Below, one piece after another: positions 1-8,700 of a stretch of DNA of 24,841 bases (position 1 is its first letter; each line of letters begins with the position of its first letter). A model generated the notes under the pieces. The model searched no databases and was not told where the DNA came from. It saw only the letters and a program-made list of their open reading frames with translations. This DNA comes from an uncultured Chloracidobacterium sp. (GTDB taxonomy: Bacteria; Acidobacteriota; Blastocatellia; Pyrinomonadales; Pyrinomonadaceae). The stretch spans positions 1-24,841 of the forward strand of contig CALDGX010000193.1 in the NCBI GenBank assembly GCA_937941715.1, written 5' to 3'. A program made the position numbers and the translations under genes.

Positions 1-1334
1 AATGTAGCATCGCCTATCATACAGTCAAACAACAGGCGTTCGTAGCCCGTGCTGATCTGTTCGCCAAAATGGTCGACATAGTTAAAGTCCATGTCGACCG
101 CACCCATATTCACGATCGGTCCCGGGATCTTTGCACCGAAATGGAGCGTGATGCCTTCGTCGGGCTGGATATGAATGACGATCCGGTTGGTGGTCAGCCG
201 CTCGATCGGCGTATCGCGAAACAGCACAAATGGTGCCCGCTTGAACTGGATGACCACGCTCGAGTGCCGGGCGGCCATACGCTTGCCGGTCCTGACATAA
301 AACGGGACGTCGGCCCACCGCCAGTTATCGATCATCAGCTTCATTGCTGCAAACGTTTCGGTGTTCGAAAATGGAGCTACGTTTGGCTCGCTTCGGTAGT
401 CAGGCACGTTCTTCTTGTCGATCTTGCCTTCGCCGTACTGGCCGCGCACCGCCGCGTGCAGAACATTTTCCGGCGTAAAGTGCTGGATCGCCTGAAGTAT
501 CTTGGCTTGTTCGTCGCGGACCGCGTTGGCCTCGAACGACACCGGCGGCTCCATCGCGGTCAGTGTAACGAGCTGCAAAATATGGTTCGGGATCATGTCC
601 CGCAATGCGCCTGCCGAATCGTAATAACCGCCGCGAAGTTCGACACCGAGAGATTCGGCCACCGTTATCTGAACGTGATCGATAAAATTCCGATTCCAGA
701 TCGGTTCAAATATGCTGTTGCCAAATCGAAATACCAGTATGTTTTGGACCGTTTCTTTTCCAAGATAATGGTCGATGCGGTAGATCTGCGTTTCTTTTAG
801 AATTCGCAAAAGATCTTCGTTCAATCTCTTGGCGGAGTCCAGATCGTGACCGAACGGTTTTTCGAAAACAAATCTTCGCCATTTGCCGGGCTGTTCCTTA
901 CCCAGGCCGTTCTTGACCAATTTTTCTGCGACGTCCGCGAAAAGACTCGGCGGTGTCGCCAGGTAGAAAAAGTAGTTTTCCGGTATCTGATGCTCAACAC
1001 AAACATCATCGCAGAGGTCTTTGATATCTCCGAAAAGCTTCTTGTCGTCGTCAAAGTCGCCACCGGTGTAGTAGACACGCTCACTGAACCATTTCAGGAG
1101 TTTGGGGTCTGGCGGATGCGGCAGAAATTCCTTGAAATTGGCGGTCACGTCCTTGCGAAATTCCTCGGTCGTCATTTCCTGCCGGCCGACACCGACTATC
1201 GCAAACGTGTGCGGAAGAAAATCCGCCTGAGCAAGATTGTAAAGAGCGGGAAAGAGCTTGCGCTTTGTCAGGTCACCCGTGGCGCCGAAGATGACCATGA
1301 TACATGGGTCGGCTTTTCGGGTTGGATCGCTCAT
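1..1334 (-). CDS. zwf: Glucose-6-phosphate 1-dehydrogenase, 3' end outside the window
   Basis: Oxidises glucose-6-phosphate to 6-phosphogluconolactone with NADP(+) or NAD(+), the first step of the oxidative pentose phosphate pathway, in the cytoplasm. I translated the minus strand by hand from the ATG at 1334. It runs open to base 1, giving 444 codons; family members are usually about 490-510 residues, so roughly the last 50-60 are missing. Visible signatures are the N-terminal dinucleotide-binding motif GATGDLTKRK (residues 17-26), EKPFGHD (158-164), the substrate-site signature RIDHYLGKE (186-194), and the catalytic-base segment GALRDMIPNH with the His near residue 251. No good Shine-Dalgarno precedes the ATG; the bases just upstream belong to a palindromic repeat. 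It is the last gene seen in the leftward phoH-ybeY-membrane-protein-zwf row, but the 115-bp gap with the repeat leaves co-transcription uncertain. Family assignment is secure. Confidence 0.96.
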   Translation of the reverse strand, partial: MSDPTRKADPCIMVIFGATGDLTKRKLFPALYNLAQADFLPHTFAIVGVGRQEMTTEEFRKDVTANFKEFLPHPPDPKLLKWFSERVYYTGGDFDDDKKLFGDIKDLCDDVCVEHQIPENYFFYLATPPSLFADVAEKLVKNGLGKEQPGKWRRFVFEKPFGHDLDSAKRLNEDLLRILKETQIYRIDHYLGKETVQNILVFRFGNSIFEPIWNRNFIDHVQITVAESLGVELRGGYYDSAGALRDMIPNHILQLVTLTAMEPPVSFEANAVRDEQAKILQAIQHFTPENVLHAAVRGQYGEGKIDKKNVPDYRSEPNVAPFSNTETFAAMKLMIDNWRWADVPFYVRTGKRMAARHSSVVIQFKRAPFVLFRDTPIERLTTNRIVIHIQPDEGITLHFGAKIPGPIVNMGAVDMDFNYVDHFGEQISTGYERLLFDCMIGDAT

Positions 1335-1346
1335 TTTGAATATTTT

Positions 1347-1441
1347 GCCACAGAGAGCACTGAGAACACAGAGACAGACGGACGAAACGAAACGGGCCAA
1401 ATCAGGCCTGATCGCTCAGTCCACTCCGGGCTCTCTGTGGC
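1347..1441. repeat. Palindromic intergenic repeat (REP-like) with perfect 12-bp terminal arms
   Basis: GCCACAGAGAGC at 1347-1358 is the exact reverse complement of GCTCTCTGTGGC at 1430-1441. Between the arms lies a perfect 12-bp palindrome, ATCAGGCCTGAT, at 1401-1412, and a purine-rich tract (gagaacacagagacagacgg). The arm sequence resembles the CACAGAG/ACACAGAG intergenic repeats I know as scattered in several environmental bacterial phyla; that is recollection, not a search. It fills nearly the whole gap between the membrane-protein gene and zwf and ends 13 bases before the zwf start. It has no open frame of its own and no T-tract typical of a terminator. Confidence 0.7.
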
Positions 1442-1449
1442 TAAACTCT

Positions 1450-1770
1450 TCAACAGCCGCGGCCGCCGAGGAAACATGGCATTTGATCGATGACGAGTGT
1501 GATCCACGCAATTGTAATGACGATAACTGCGGCGAACTTCAGCAGGAAGGGAATTATCCATTGTCTGGTTGGGTTAGAAAATTGTGTTCGGCGGATCGAG
1601 AAGCCGAGAAATGAGAGCAGGGTTGTTTCTACCCACATCATTCTGAACAGCGCTTCCGGGACACCCAGCGGATAGCCGCCTGAATAATAATATTGCAAGA
1701 CATAGAAAGGCGCCGTGGCGAGAAATCCGATAACCATTGAAGAAAATACTCGCTGGCCGATGCTGGTCAT
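1450..1770 (-). CDS. Small hypothetical integral membrane protein (three predicted helices)
   Basis: A 106-residue protein of no family I recognise. Three hydrophobic stretches can be seen: about residues 6-28 (VFSSMVIGFLATAPFYVL), 36-58 (ending TTLLSFLGFSI) and 70-93 (WIIPFLLKF through ITLVI). A basic loop RRTQFSNPTRQW lies between the second and third, suggesting a cytoplasmic loop there. The start used is the ATG at 1770; no convincing ribosome binding site precedes it, and an internal Met at residue 12 is an alternative. The gene lies 63 bp downstream of ybeY on the same strand, consistent with the tail of that operon. Its last residues (FLGGRGC) fall only eight bases from the palindromic repeat at 1347-1441, so the C-terminus may have been altered by the repeat's arrival. 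The gene is probably real because of the hydrophobic pattern and colinearity; function unknown. Confidence 0.6.
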   Translation of the reverse strand: MTSIGQRVFSSMVIGFLATAPFYVLQYYYSGGYPLGVPEALFRMMWVETTLLSFLGFSIRRTQFSNPTRQWIIPFLLKFAAVIVITIAWITLVIDQMPCFLGGRGC

Positions 1771-1833
1771 ATTAGCAGGTAGCTTAACACGAAATTCGGC
1801 GGGCGCGAGTAAATTTTTTAAGGTCGATCCGAT

Positions 1834-2265
1834 CTAAATTCCGAGCTTTTTGCGCAAAGTCAGCTCTCGACTATTCATCTCGCCGTTGTCGGTTTCGTGG
1901 TCGTAACCGCACAGATGCAGCAGGCCATGGAGAATAAGCTGTTTGATCTCGCCCTCGAGCGTCAGGCCGTTTTCTTCGGCTTGGCGTTGGGCCTGTTCTA
2001 CCGAGATCACGATGTCGCCGAGATTGTCTTTGTCGGGGTCAAATTCGTCGGGTTCGTGAGGGAAGGAGAGGACGTCGGTCGTAGTTTTCTTGCCGCGAAA
2101 GAGCTCGTTGAGCTGTTTCATTCGGCTGTCGTTGACAAAGGCGACCGAAAACACGCGGCCCGCCGCATCCGGCACATTTATCGAAAGCGTTTTGGCAAAG
2201 GAGCGTATCGCCGCGGTATCGATAGAGATCTTTCGCTGGAGGTTTACGACGTCGATCATCGCCAC
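1834..2265 (-). CDS. ybeY: Endoribonuclease YbeY (16S rRNA 3'-end maturation / ribosome quality control)
   Basis: A single-strand-specific metallo-endoribonuclease needed for 16S rRNA 3' maturation and late 70S quality control. The 143-residue product carries the family's zinc motif HGLLHLCGYDHE, with the three ligands at His113, His117 and His123. Upstream are the conserved stretches FVNDSRMKQLN (around 43-53) and TTDVLSFP (62-69); length is typical. The frame opens with GTG at 2265, immediately after the phoH stop (TAA GTG, no spacer), which suggests translational coupling. An in-frame ATG two codons later (2259) is the alternative start. A weak GGTGGT lies 12 bases before the GTG inside phoH. 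The phoH-ybeY pairing is the conserved ybeZ-ybeY arrangement found in most bacteria, which supports the assignment. Confidence 0.97.
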   Translation of the reverse strand: MAMIDVVNLQRKISIDTAAIRSFAKTLSINVPDAAGRVFSVAFVNDSRMKQLNELFRGKKTTTDVLSFPHEPDEFDPDKDNLGDIVISVEQAQRQAEENGLTLEGEIKQLILHGLLHLCGYDHETDNGEMNSRELTLRKKLGI

Positions 2266-3336
2266 TTAGTTTTCAATACCACCGTTTTCGGAATGCTCTT
2301 CGTATGCCTTAACGATCATTTGAACGAGCTTGTGGCGGACGACGTCCTTTTCAGTGAAGTAAACGAACTCGATGCCCTCGAGGCCCGAAAGCACGGCCTC
2401 AGCCTCTTTAATACCGCTTTTTTGGCCGCGGGGCAGGTCGATCTGGGTCCGGTCGCCGGTAACGACCGCCTTTGAGCCGAAACCGATTCGGGTCAGAAAC
2501 ATCTTCATCTGTTCGCTCGTCGTGTTTTGTGCTTCGTCAAGGATAATAAAGGCGTCCGACAGTGTTCGGCCACGCATGAACGCGAGCGGGGCGATCTCGA
2601 TGATCCGCTTCTCGAGCATCTTAGTGACCTTTTCGGCGTCGACCAGGTCGAACAGAGCGTCATAAAGCGGCCGTAAGTAGGGATCTACCTTTTCCTGAAG
2701 GTCACCGGGCAAAAAGCCGAGCCGCTCGCCGGCTTCGACCGCAGGCCGGGTCAGGATAATGCGGCTCACCTGTTTCTTAAAGAGGGCATCCACGGCCATT
2801 GCAACAGCCAGATAACTCTTGCCGGTTCCCGCGACGCCGATCCCAAAAACAAGGTCGTTCGCCGCGATCGCATCGAGATACTTACGCTGATTGGCTGTTT
2901 TGGGGGCAACCTGCTTCTTGCCCGTCGGGTTGAAACGGGATCTCAGGAAGTGGTCCTTCAGGCTGTATGCCCGATCCTCGGCGATCTGTTTGAAGGCATC
3001 CCGCAGTTCCTTGTCGGTAAATGTATTGCCTTCGTCAAATAACTCGCTGAAATCGATCAGTATCTGCTCGACGGTCTTGATGTCGCGCTCGTCGCCGTCG
3101 ATGAGCAATTCGTTGCCGCGGGCACCAATGCTGACATCGAGGAGCGTCTCGAGATACTTGATGTTTTGATCCTGAACGCCGAACAGCGTATTTAGTCCTT
3201 GTGGTGGTAATTCTAGTTTCTTCAGAATAGTGGAATGGGCTCCTGCCACTTTATATAGTTGTGTCGTTAAGTCGAGGCTACTAGAACTTGTCGGTACTGT
3301 CAACAGATTCGGCAGCGATGCGGTCGGTGAATTCAC
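2266..3336 (-). CDS. phoH: PhoH-family ATPase (YbeZ/PhoL type)
   Basis: A cytoplasmic P-loop NTPase that functions with YbeY in RNA and ribosome metabolism. The 356-residue frame shows an N-terminal KH-like region (about 45-95), Walker A GVAGTGKS at 167-174, Walker B IILDEAQN at 264-271, and the PhoH signature GDRTQIDLP at 294-302. Length fits the family (about 320-360). The coordinates use GTG at 3336, but nothing like a Shine-Dalgarno precedes it. A strong AAAGGAG lies further upstream (3386-3380), followed in frame by ATC (3372) and ATA (3369) at spacings of 7 and 10, so a rare non-AUG start adding 11-12 residues is possible. The first gene of the leftward operon, divergent from atpD across a gap of about 97 bp that must carry both promoters; no consensus promoter stood out in either direction. 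The name phoH is used for the family; phosphate regulation is not implied. Confidence 0.95.
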   Translation of the reverse strand: MNSPTASLPNLLTVPTSSSSLDLTTQLYKVAGAHSTILKKLELPPQGLNTLFGVQDQNIKYLETLLDVSIGARGNELLIDGDERDIKTVEQILIDFSELFDEGNTFTDKELRDAFKQIAEDRAYSLKDHFLRSRFNPTGKKQVAPKTANQRKYLDAIAANDLVFGIGVAGTGKSYLAVAMAVDALFKKQVSRIILTRPAVEAGERLGFLPGDLQEKVDPYLRPLYDALFDLVDAEKVTKMLEKRIIEIAPLAFMRGRTLSDAFIILDEAQNTTSEQMKMFLTRIGFGSKAVVTGDRTQIDLPRGQKSGIKEAEAVLSGLEGIEFVYFTEKDVVRHKLVQMIVKAYEEHSENGGIEN

Positions 3337-3379
3337 GCTGACGGGCTTTGCGCTGAAATCAGCAAATATGATAACCTTA

Positions 3380-3386
3380 CTCCTTT
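3380..3386 (-). promoter_or_regulatory. Strong Shine-Dalgarno upstream of phoH without an AUG at normal distance
   Basis: Minus-strand AAAGGAG. The in-frame codons at usable spacing are ATC (3372-3370) and ATA (3369-3367); the first conventional in-frame start, GTG at 3336, is more than 40 bases away. This site is what makes the phoH start ambiguous. Confidence 0.5.
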
Positions 3387-3433
3387 GTGAAACGATAGGT
3401 ATTCGTAACTATTACAGGAGCATTTATTAAAGA

Positions 3434-4945
<1,512 letters not shown>

Positions 4946-4962
4946 TTCTTAGGAACAAGTTT

Positions 4963-5002
4963 CAAGTGACAGGCAAACCGGCTCGGTCCTTCCTGTCACT
5001 TG
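4963..5002. repeat. 11-bp inverted repeat between atpD and atpC
   Basis: CAAGTGACAGG (4963-4973) and its exact reverse complement CCTGTCACTTG (4992-5002) flank an 18-base loop. Partial repeats of the ACTTGT/ACAAGT arms extend on both sides (4955-4960 and 5011-5017). No T-tract follows, so it is not a standard terminator. It could be a small mobile palindrome or an mRNA hairpin affecting the atpD:atpC ratio. Confidence 0.65.
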
Positions 5003-5021
5003 TGACCGTTCACTTGTAACT

Positions 5022-5423
5022 ATGTTAAAACTGGAAATTGTAACCCCCGAACGACGAATTCTGGACGCTGAGGTAGACTCGGTCACGGTGCCGACGGCTA
5101 CCGGCGAAGCGGGCATCCTGCCCAATCATTCTCCGCTCGTGTCCGCTCTCAAGCCGGGAGTCGTGTCATATTCGGCGAAGGGGAATTCGGACAGATTTGC
5201 TATTACGGGCGGGTTTGTCGAAGTAAGCTCGAATCGGGTTTCGGTTTTGGCTGACAATGCCGAGGGAGCCGACGAGATCGATGTCGCTGCCGTCAAAGCG
5301 GACCGTGAGGCCGCCGAAAAGGCGCTCGCCGCGGCTTCGCAGTCGTCGATCGAGGAGACCGAAGCGATCCGCGAACGTCTCGAGTCGGCTCAGGTCAAAC
5401 TTCAGGTCGCCTCAGGCAAATAG
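5022..5423 (+). CDS. atpC: F1F0 ATP synthase, epsilon subunit
   Basis: Central-stalk subunit that couples F1 to the c-ring and can inhibit ATP hydrolysis. The 133-residue product has the typical N-terminal ten-strand beta-sandwich (1 to about 84: LEIVTPERRILDAEVDSV, GEAGILPNHSPLVSAL, FAITGGFVEV with VSVLADNA) and a C-terminal Ala/Glu-rich helical hairpin (about 86-133). Length is normal. It lies 76 bp after atpD, with an inverted repeat in the gap. The bases before its ATG (CACTTGTAACT) hold no Shine-Dalgarno, so translation initiation may be weak or depend on the hairpin. The operon ends here at the terminator at 5449-5472. Confidence 0.95.
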   Translation: MLKLEIVTPERRILDAEVDSVTVPTATGEAGILPNHSPLVSALKPGVVSYSAKGNSDRFAITGGFVEVSSNRVSVLADNAEGADEIDVAAVKADREAAEKALAAASQSSIEETEAIRERLESAQVKLQVASGK

Positions 5424-5448
5424 ATCGTCATTAAATTATTAAGAAAAG

Positions 5449-5472
5449 AAAGGAGTTTCGGCTCCTTTTTTT
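5449..5472 (+). terminator. Rho-independent terminator of atpDC
   Basis: Stem AAAGGAG (5449-5455), loop TTTCGG, stem CTCCTTT (5462-5468), running into seven T residues (5466-5472), 25 bases after the atpC stop. Canonical form. Confidence 0.9.
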
Positions 5473-5484
5473 GCGTTTTGGGGG

Positions 5485-5508
5485 ACGGCTTATTTTATAC
5501 AGAGCCGT
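5485..5508. repeat. 6-bp inverted repeat upstream of the giant-gene promoter
   Basis: ACGGCT (5485-5490) and AGCCGT (5503-5508) flank a 12-base AT-rich spacer, 44 bases upstream of the -35 box of the 5743 gene. It could be an operator or chance; nothing in the window shares it. Confidence 0.25.
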
Positions 5509-5552
5509 GACATAGATCATTGCAGTTGATGACCGCAAAAGCCTGCGTATGC

Positions 5553-5580
5553 TTGACATAGCCCCCAAATAGATTATACT
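5553..5580 (+). promoter_or_regulatory. Sigma70-type promoter for the 4660-codon gene
   Basis: -35 TTGACA (5553-5558), 16-base spacer, -10 TATACT (5575-5580): a consensus -35 and a one-mismatch -10. Predicted transcription start near 5587, which leaves a 5' leader of about 155 nt before the ATG at 5743. No other promoter is needed, because the atp operon terminates at 5472. Confidence 0.75.
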
Positions 5581-5618
5581 TGCCGCAAATTCAGTAATTT
5601 TACAATTTGAGTTGTTGA

Positions 5619-5722
5619 ACGGTAAGGTTCCGTAAGATCGCAAGACAACTGCGTCCATCGCAGCACGCCGGGTTGGGTTTTTGCCACGCTGGCCGAACCC
5701 TGCGGCTCAATACCAGGCAGCC
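5619..5722 (+). promoter_or_regulatory. Structured 5' leader of the giant beta-helix gene
   Basis: Several small hairpins follow in series: ACGG/CCGT (5619-5622 with 5630-5633); CTGCG/CGCAG (5649-5653 with 5659-5663); GGGTT/AACCC (5670-5674 with 5696-5700) enclosing GCCA/TGGC (5683-5686 with 5690-5693); and GGCT/AGCC (5704-5707 with 5719-5722). The last ends 20 bases before the start codon. No known riboswitch family was recognised. A weak AAGGGAAA precedes the ATG. Confidence 0.4.
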
Positions 5723-5742
5723 ATTTAACAAGGGAAAAGTAT

Positions 5743-8700
5743 ATGTCTAACCGTAAATCGTCGCTCCGTTTTGTTTCCACCATCATCGCTATCATCGCCA
5801 TTTCAGCAGTGACCTACGCGTCACCCTGGTCACAGGCGTTGAGTTATTTGGGAATAACTTCTACGGGTCCGGAGAATATCTCTGAGCCAGTTACGGTAAG
5901 TGCCGTAATGACCGCCGGAACATGCGGCGAGTTTGGCGGGTTGGCTATAGAGGTCGAGGCCACAGGCGGGACCAATCTCAGCTACGCGACGCTAAAGGAG
6001 GCATTTGACGCGATAAACGCGGGTGCTCATACGGGCACGATCACCATCGATGTTTGCGCCGACACCACCGAACCCACGGTCGTTGCTGCGCCATCGGTAT
6101 TACTGAACGCGAGCGGGGTCGGGTCGGCATCGTATACATCGATCACGATGTCGCCGGCGGGTGGAGCCGCCCGAACTATATCGGGTGCGGCGACCGCAGG
6201 TTTCCCTCTTATTGACCTTGTCGGGGCTGATAACCTGACGATCGACGGTTTGAATGCCGGGGGAAATAGCTTGACGATCGAGAACACGACCGTTTCGGCG
6301 ACCTCGGCGACGTCAACGATCCGTTTCATCGGCGGTGCGACTAATAATACGATCACCAACAGTAATTTGAAGGGTGCAAAGACCGCGTCGGTTGCGACAA
6401 ACGGCGCAGTCGTTACATTTAGCACTGATGCCTTGACGGCCAATGGTAACGACAACAATACGATCTCGAATAACAACATCGGCCCCTCGGGTGTGAATCT
6501 GCCAACGACCGGAATTCAATGTAATGGCTCGACCACAACTACCGCGATCGGAAACAGCGGGATTGTAATTAACAACAACAATATATTTGACTACTTTGGT
6601 GCGGCGGTGACGAGCGCGGGTGTGGCCGTTAACGGTGGTTGCAATGCGCTTTCGATCACGAATAACCGGTTCTACCAAACCGCCACGCGAACCTGGACCA
6701 CAGGGGCTGTTCACACCGGTATTCTCTTGAACAGTACGACTGCGACAAGCGGTGTTCAGGGAATGACGGTTACCGGCAATACTATTGGATACGCGTCGAA
6801 CACACAGACTGGAACCTACACGCTTACTGGAGCTGGCACTGGTGCCAAATTTGTGGGAATTACCCATAACGGCATTTCCACGGGTGCGGTGTCGACCATT
6901 TCAAACAATACGGTCGCGGCTGTCAGTTTGACGGGCGTTACAAGTTCAGGAACCAGTACAAGTTCGCCTTTTATCGGTATCTTTTTCCAGGAGGGTAACG
7001 GGGTAACGAACAATAACACGATTGGCAGCCAGTCGACGACCGGTAGCCTGACATTCTCGACGACTACGACATCGTCAACCGACGTTTACGGGATCTATAA
7101 CTTCTCGTCGAATGCATGGACATCAAACAATAACAATGTCGGCGGCATATCTGTTACCAATCTCGGGGCTTCTGGGACGTTCCTGGTTTATGGAATGAGA
7201 GCGTTCACGGGATCGACCACGACGTGGACTGCCGGGTCGAACAACATTGGCGGCACCGTGGCGAATTCTATACAACTTGCCGGCACGGGAACGTCGTCGC
7301 AGGTTGTTGGCATGTTCACAAGCAATGCCCCCACGGTCCTGACATCGAATACGATCCGCAATTTGACGACCAACATCGGAACAGGCACGACAAGCTCAGC
7401 CTCGGTTATCGGGATCAATCTGACGTCATCAACCCCTAATCAAACACTTTCGCAGAATACGATCCACTCGCTGACTAATACCAACACTACGGCTGCCTCT
7501 ATTGTCACGGGCATCCAGTTCACCGGCGGCACGGCAAATGTTGTTGAACGGAATTTCATATACGGCCTAACCTCAGCAACTACTAGCGCAACGGCTGAGA
7601 TCAACGGCATTCGTGTTGCTGGTGGCACGACGACATACCGCAATAATATGATCGCCCTCGGAGCAAACCAGGCGGTAGCGCTTGGTTCCGCCGCAAGCAA
7701 CTCCGGCACGAGCGGTATCAATGGATTTAACGGATTTCTCGGAACTGACGCGTTTGTCCACAACAGTGTCTACATTGGCGGAACGGCGACGAGTGGATCC
7801 GGTGCGTCGTATGCACTCAACGGAACGCAGACGGTAAACACGCGCAGCTTCCGCGACAATATCTTCTACAACGCCCGCTCTAACAGCGGTGCGACCGGTT
7901 CGAATTATGCGGTCAAGATCAATGGGACCACAGCGAACCCGACCGGCCTGACGATCAATAACAATCTTTATTTTGTAAATGGTACCGGTGGTGTGTTTGG
8001 TTACTTTAACAGCGCAGATGTGGCCAACCTCGCTGCGTGGAAAACTGCGGTCGGCCAGGATTTAGGGAGTTTTGAATCCAACCCGCAATTTAACGATGCG
8101 ACAAATGCGATCCCCGATCTGCACTTGCATCCAACCACAGCGACCGTGGCCGAAGGCAACGGTGTCGATGTCGGCGTGACCAACGATTTTGACGGTCAGA
8201 CCCGCGCATCGTTCACACCGGTTGATATCGGTGCAGACGCCGGTAACTTTAACGGTATCGATCTTGCGCCTCCGGTGATCTCATACACGGCGCTTGCAAA
8301 TACCAATCTAACAACCGATAGAGTTCTTTCCGTCACGCTCACAGACGTTTCTGGCGTGGCGACAGGCGGCGATGCTCCGCGAGTCTATTTCAACAAGAAC
8401 GCGGGAACTTACTCTTCAACGGCGTGTTCGCTTGCCGGCGGAACCGTGCAGAACGGCACCTGGAACTGTACGATCGATAATTCTCTGATCGGAGGCGTTG
8501 TAACGGCTGATGTTATTCGTTACTTCGTCGTCGCGCAGGATATTTCGGGGAATCTGGGATCCAATCCGACCGCAGGATTCAGCGGAACGAACGTCAATAC
8601 TGTAACTACCCCGCCGACGACCCCGAACAGCTATCTGATCGCGCAGGCGATCAGCGGCACAAGGACGGTCTGTGCCACAGGTTGCGATTACACTACGCTC

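Noticed and set aside
1347..1441. Terminator between the membrane-protein gene and zwf
   Set aside because: The terminal arms could pair, but the 71-base separation and the absence of a T-tract in the leftward direction do not fit an intrinsic terminator.
69..1493. Plus-strand frames at 69-800 and 846-1493
   Set aside because: They lie opposite zwf, whose minus-strand frame shows all G6PDH motifs; the plus-strand products look like no protein family.
1897..2475. 192-codon plus-strand frame opposite ybeY and phoH
   Set aside because: It spans the junction of two well-identified minus-strand genes and has no motif of its own.
5599..5722. c-di-GMP or other known riboswitch in the leader
   Set aside because: Hairpins are visible, but the conserved core sequences of the c-di-GMP-I or other familiar riboswitches are not.
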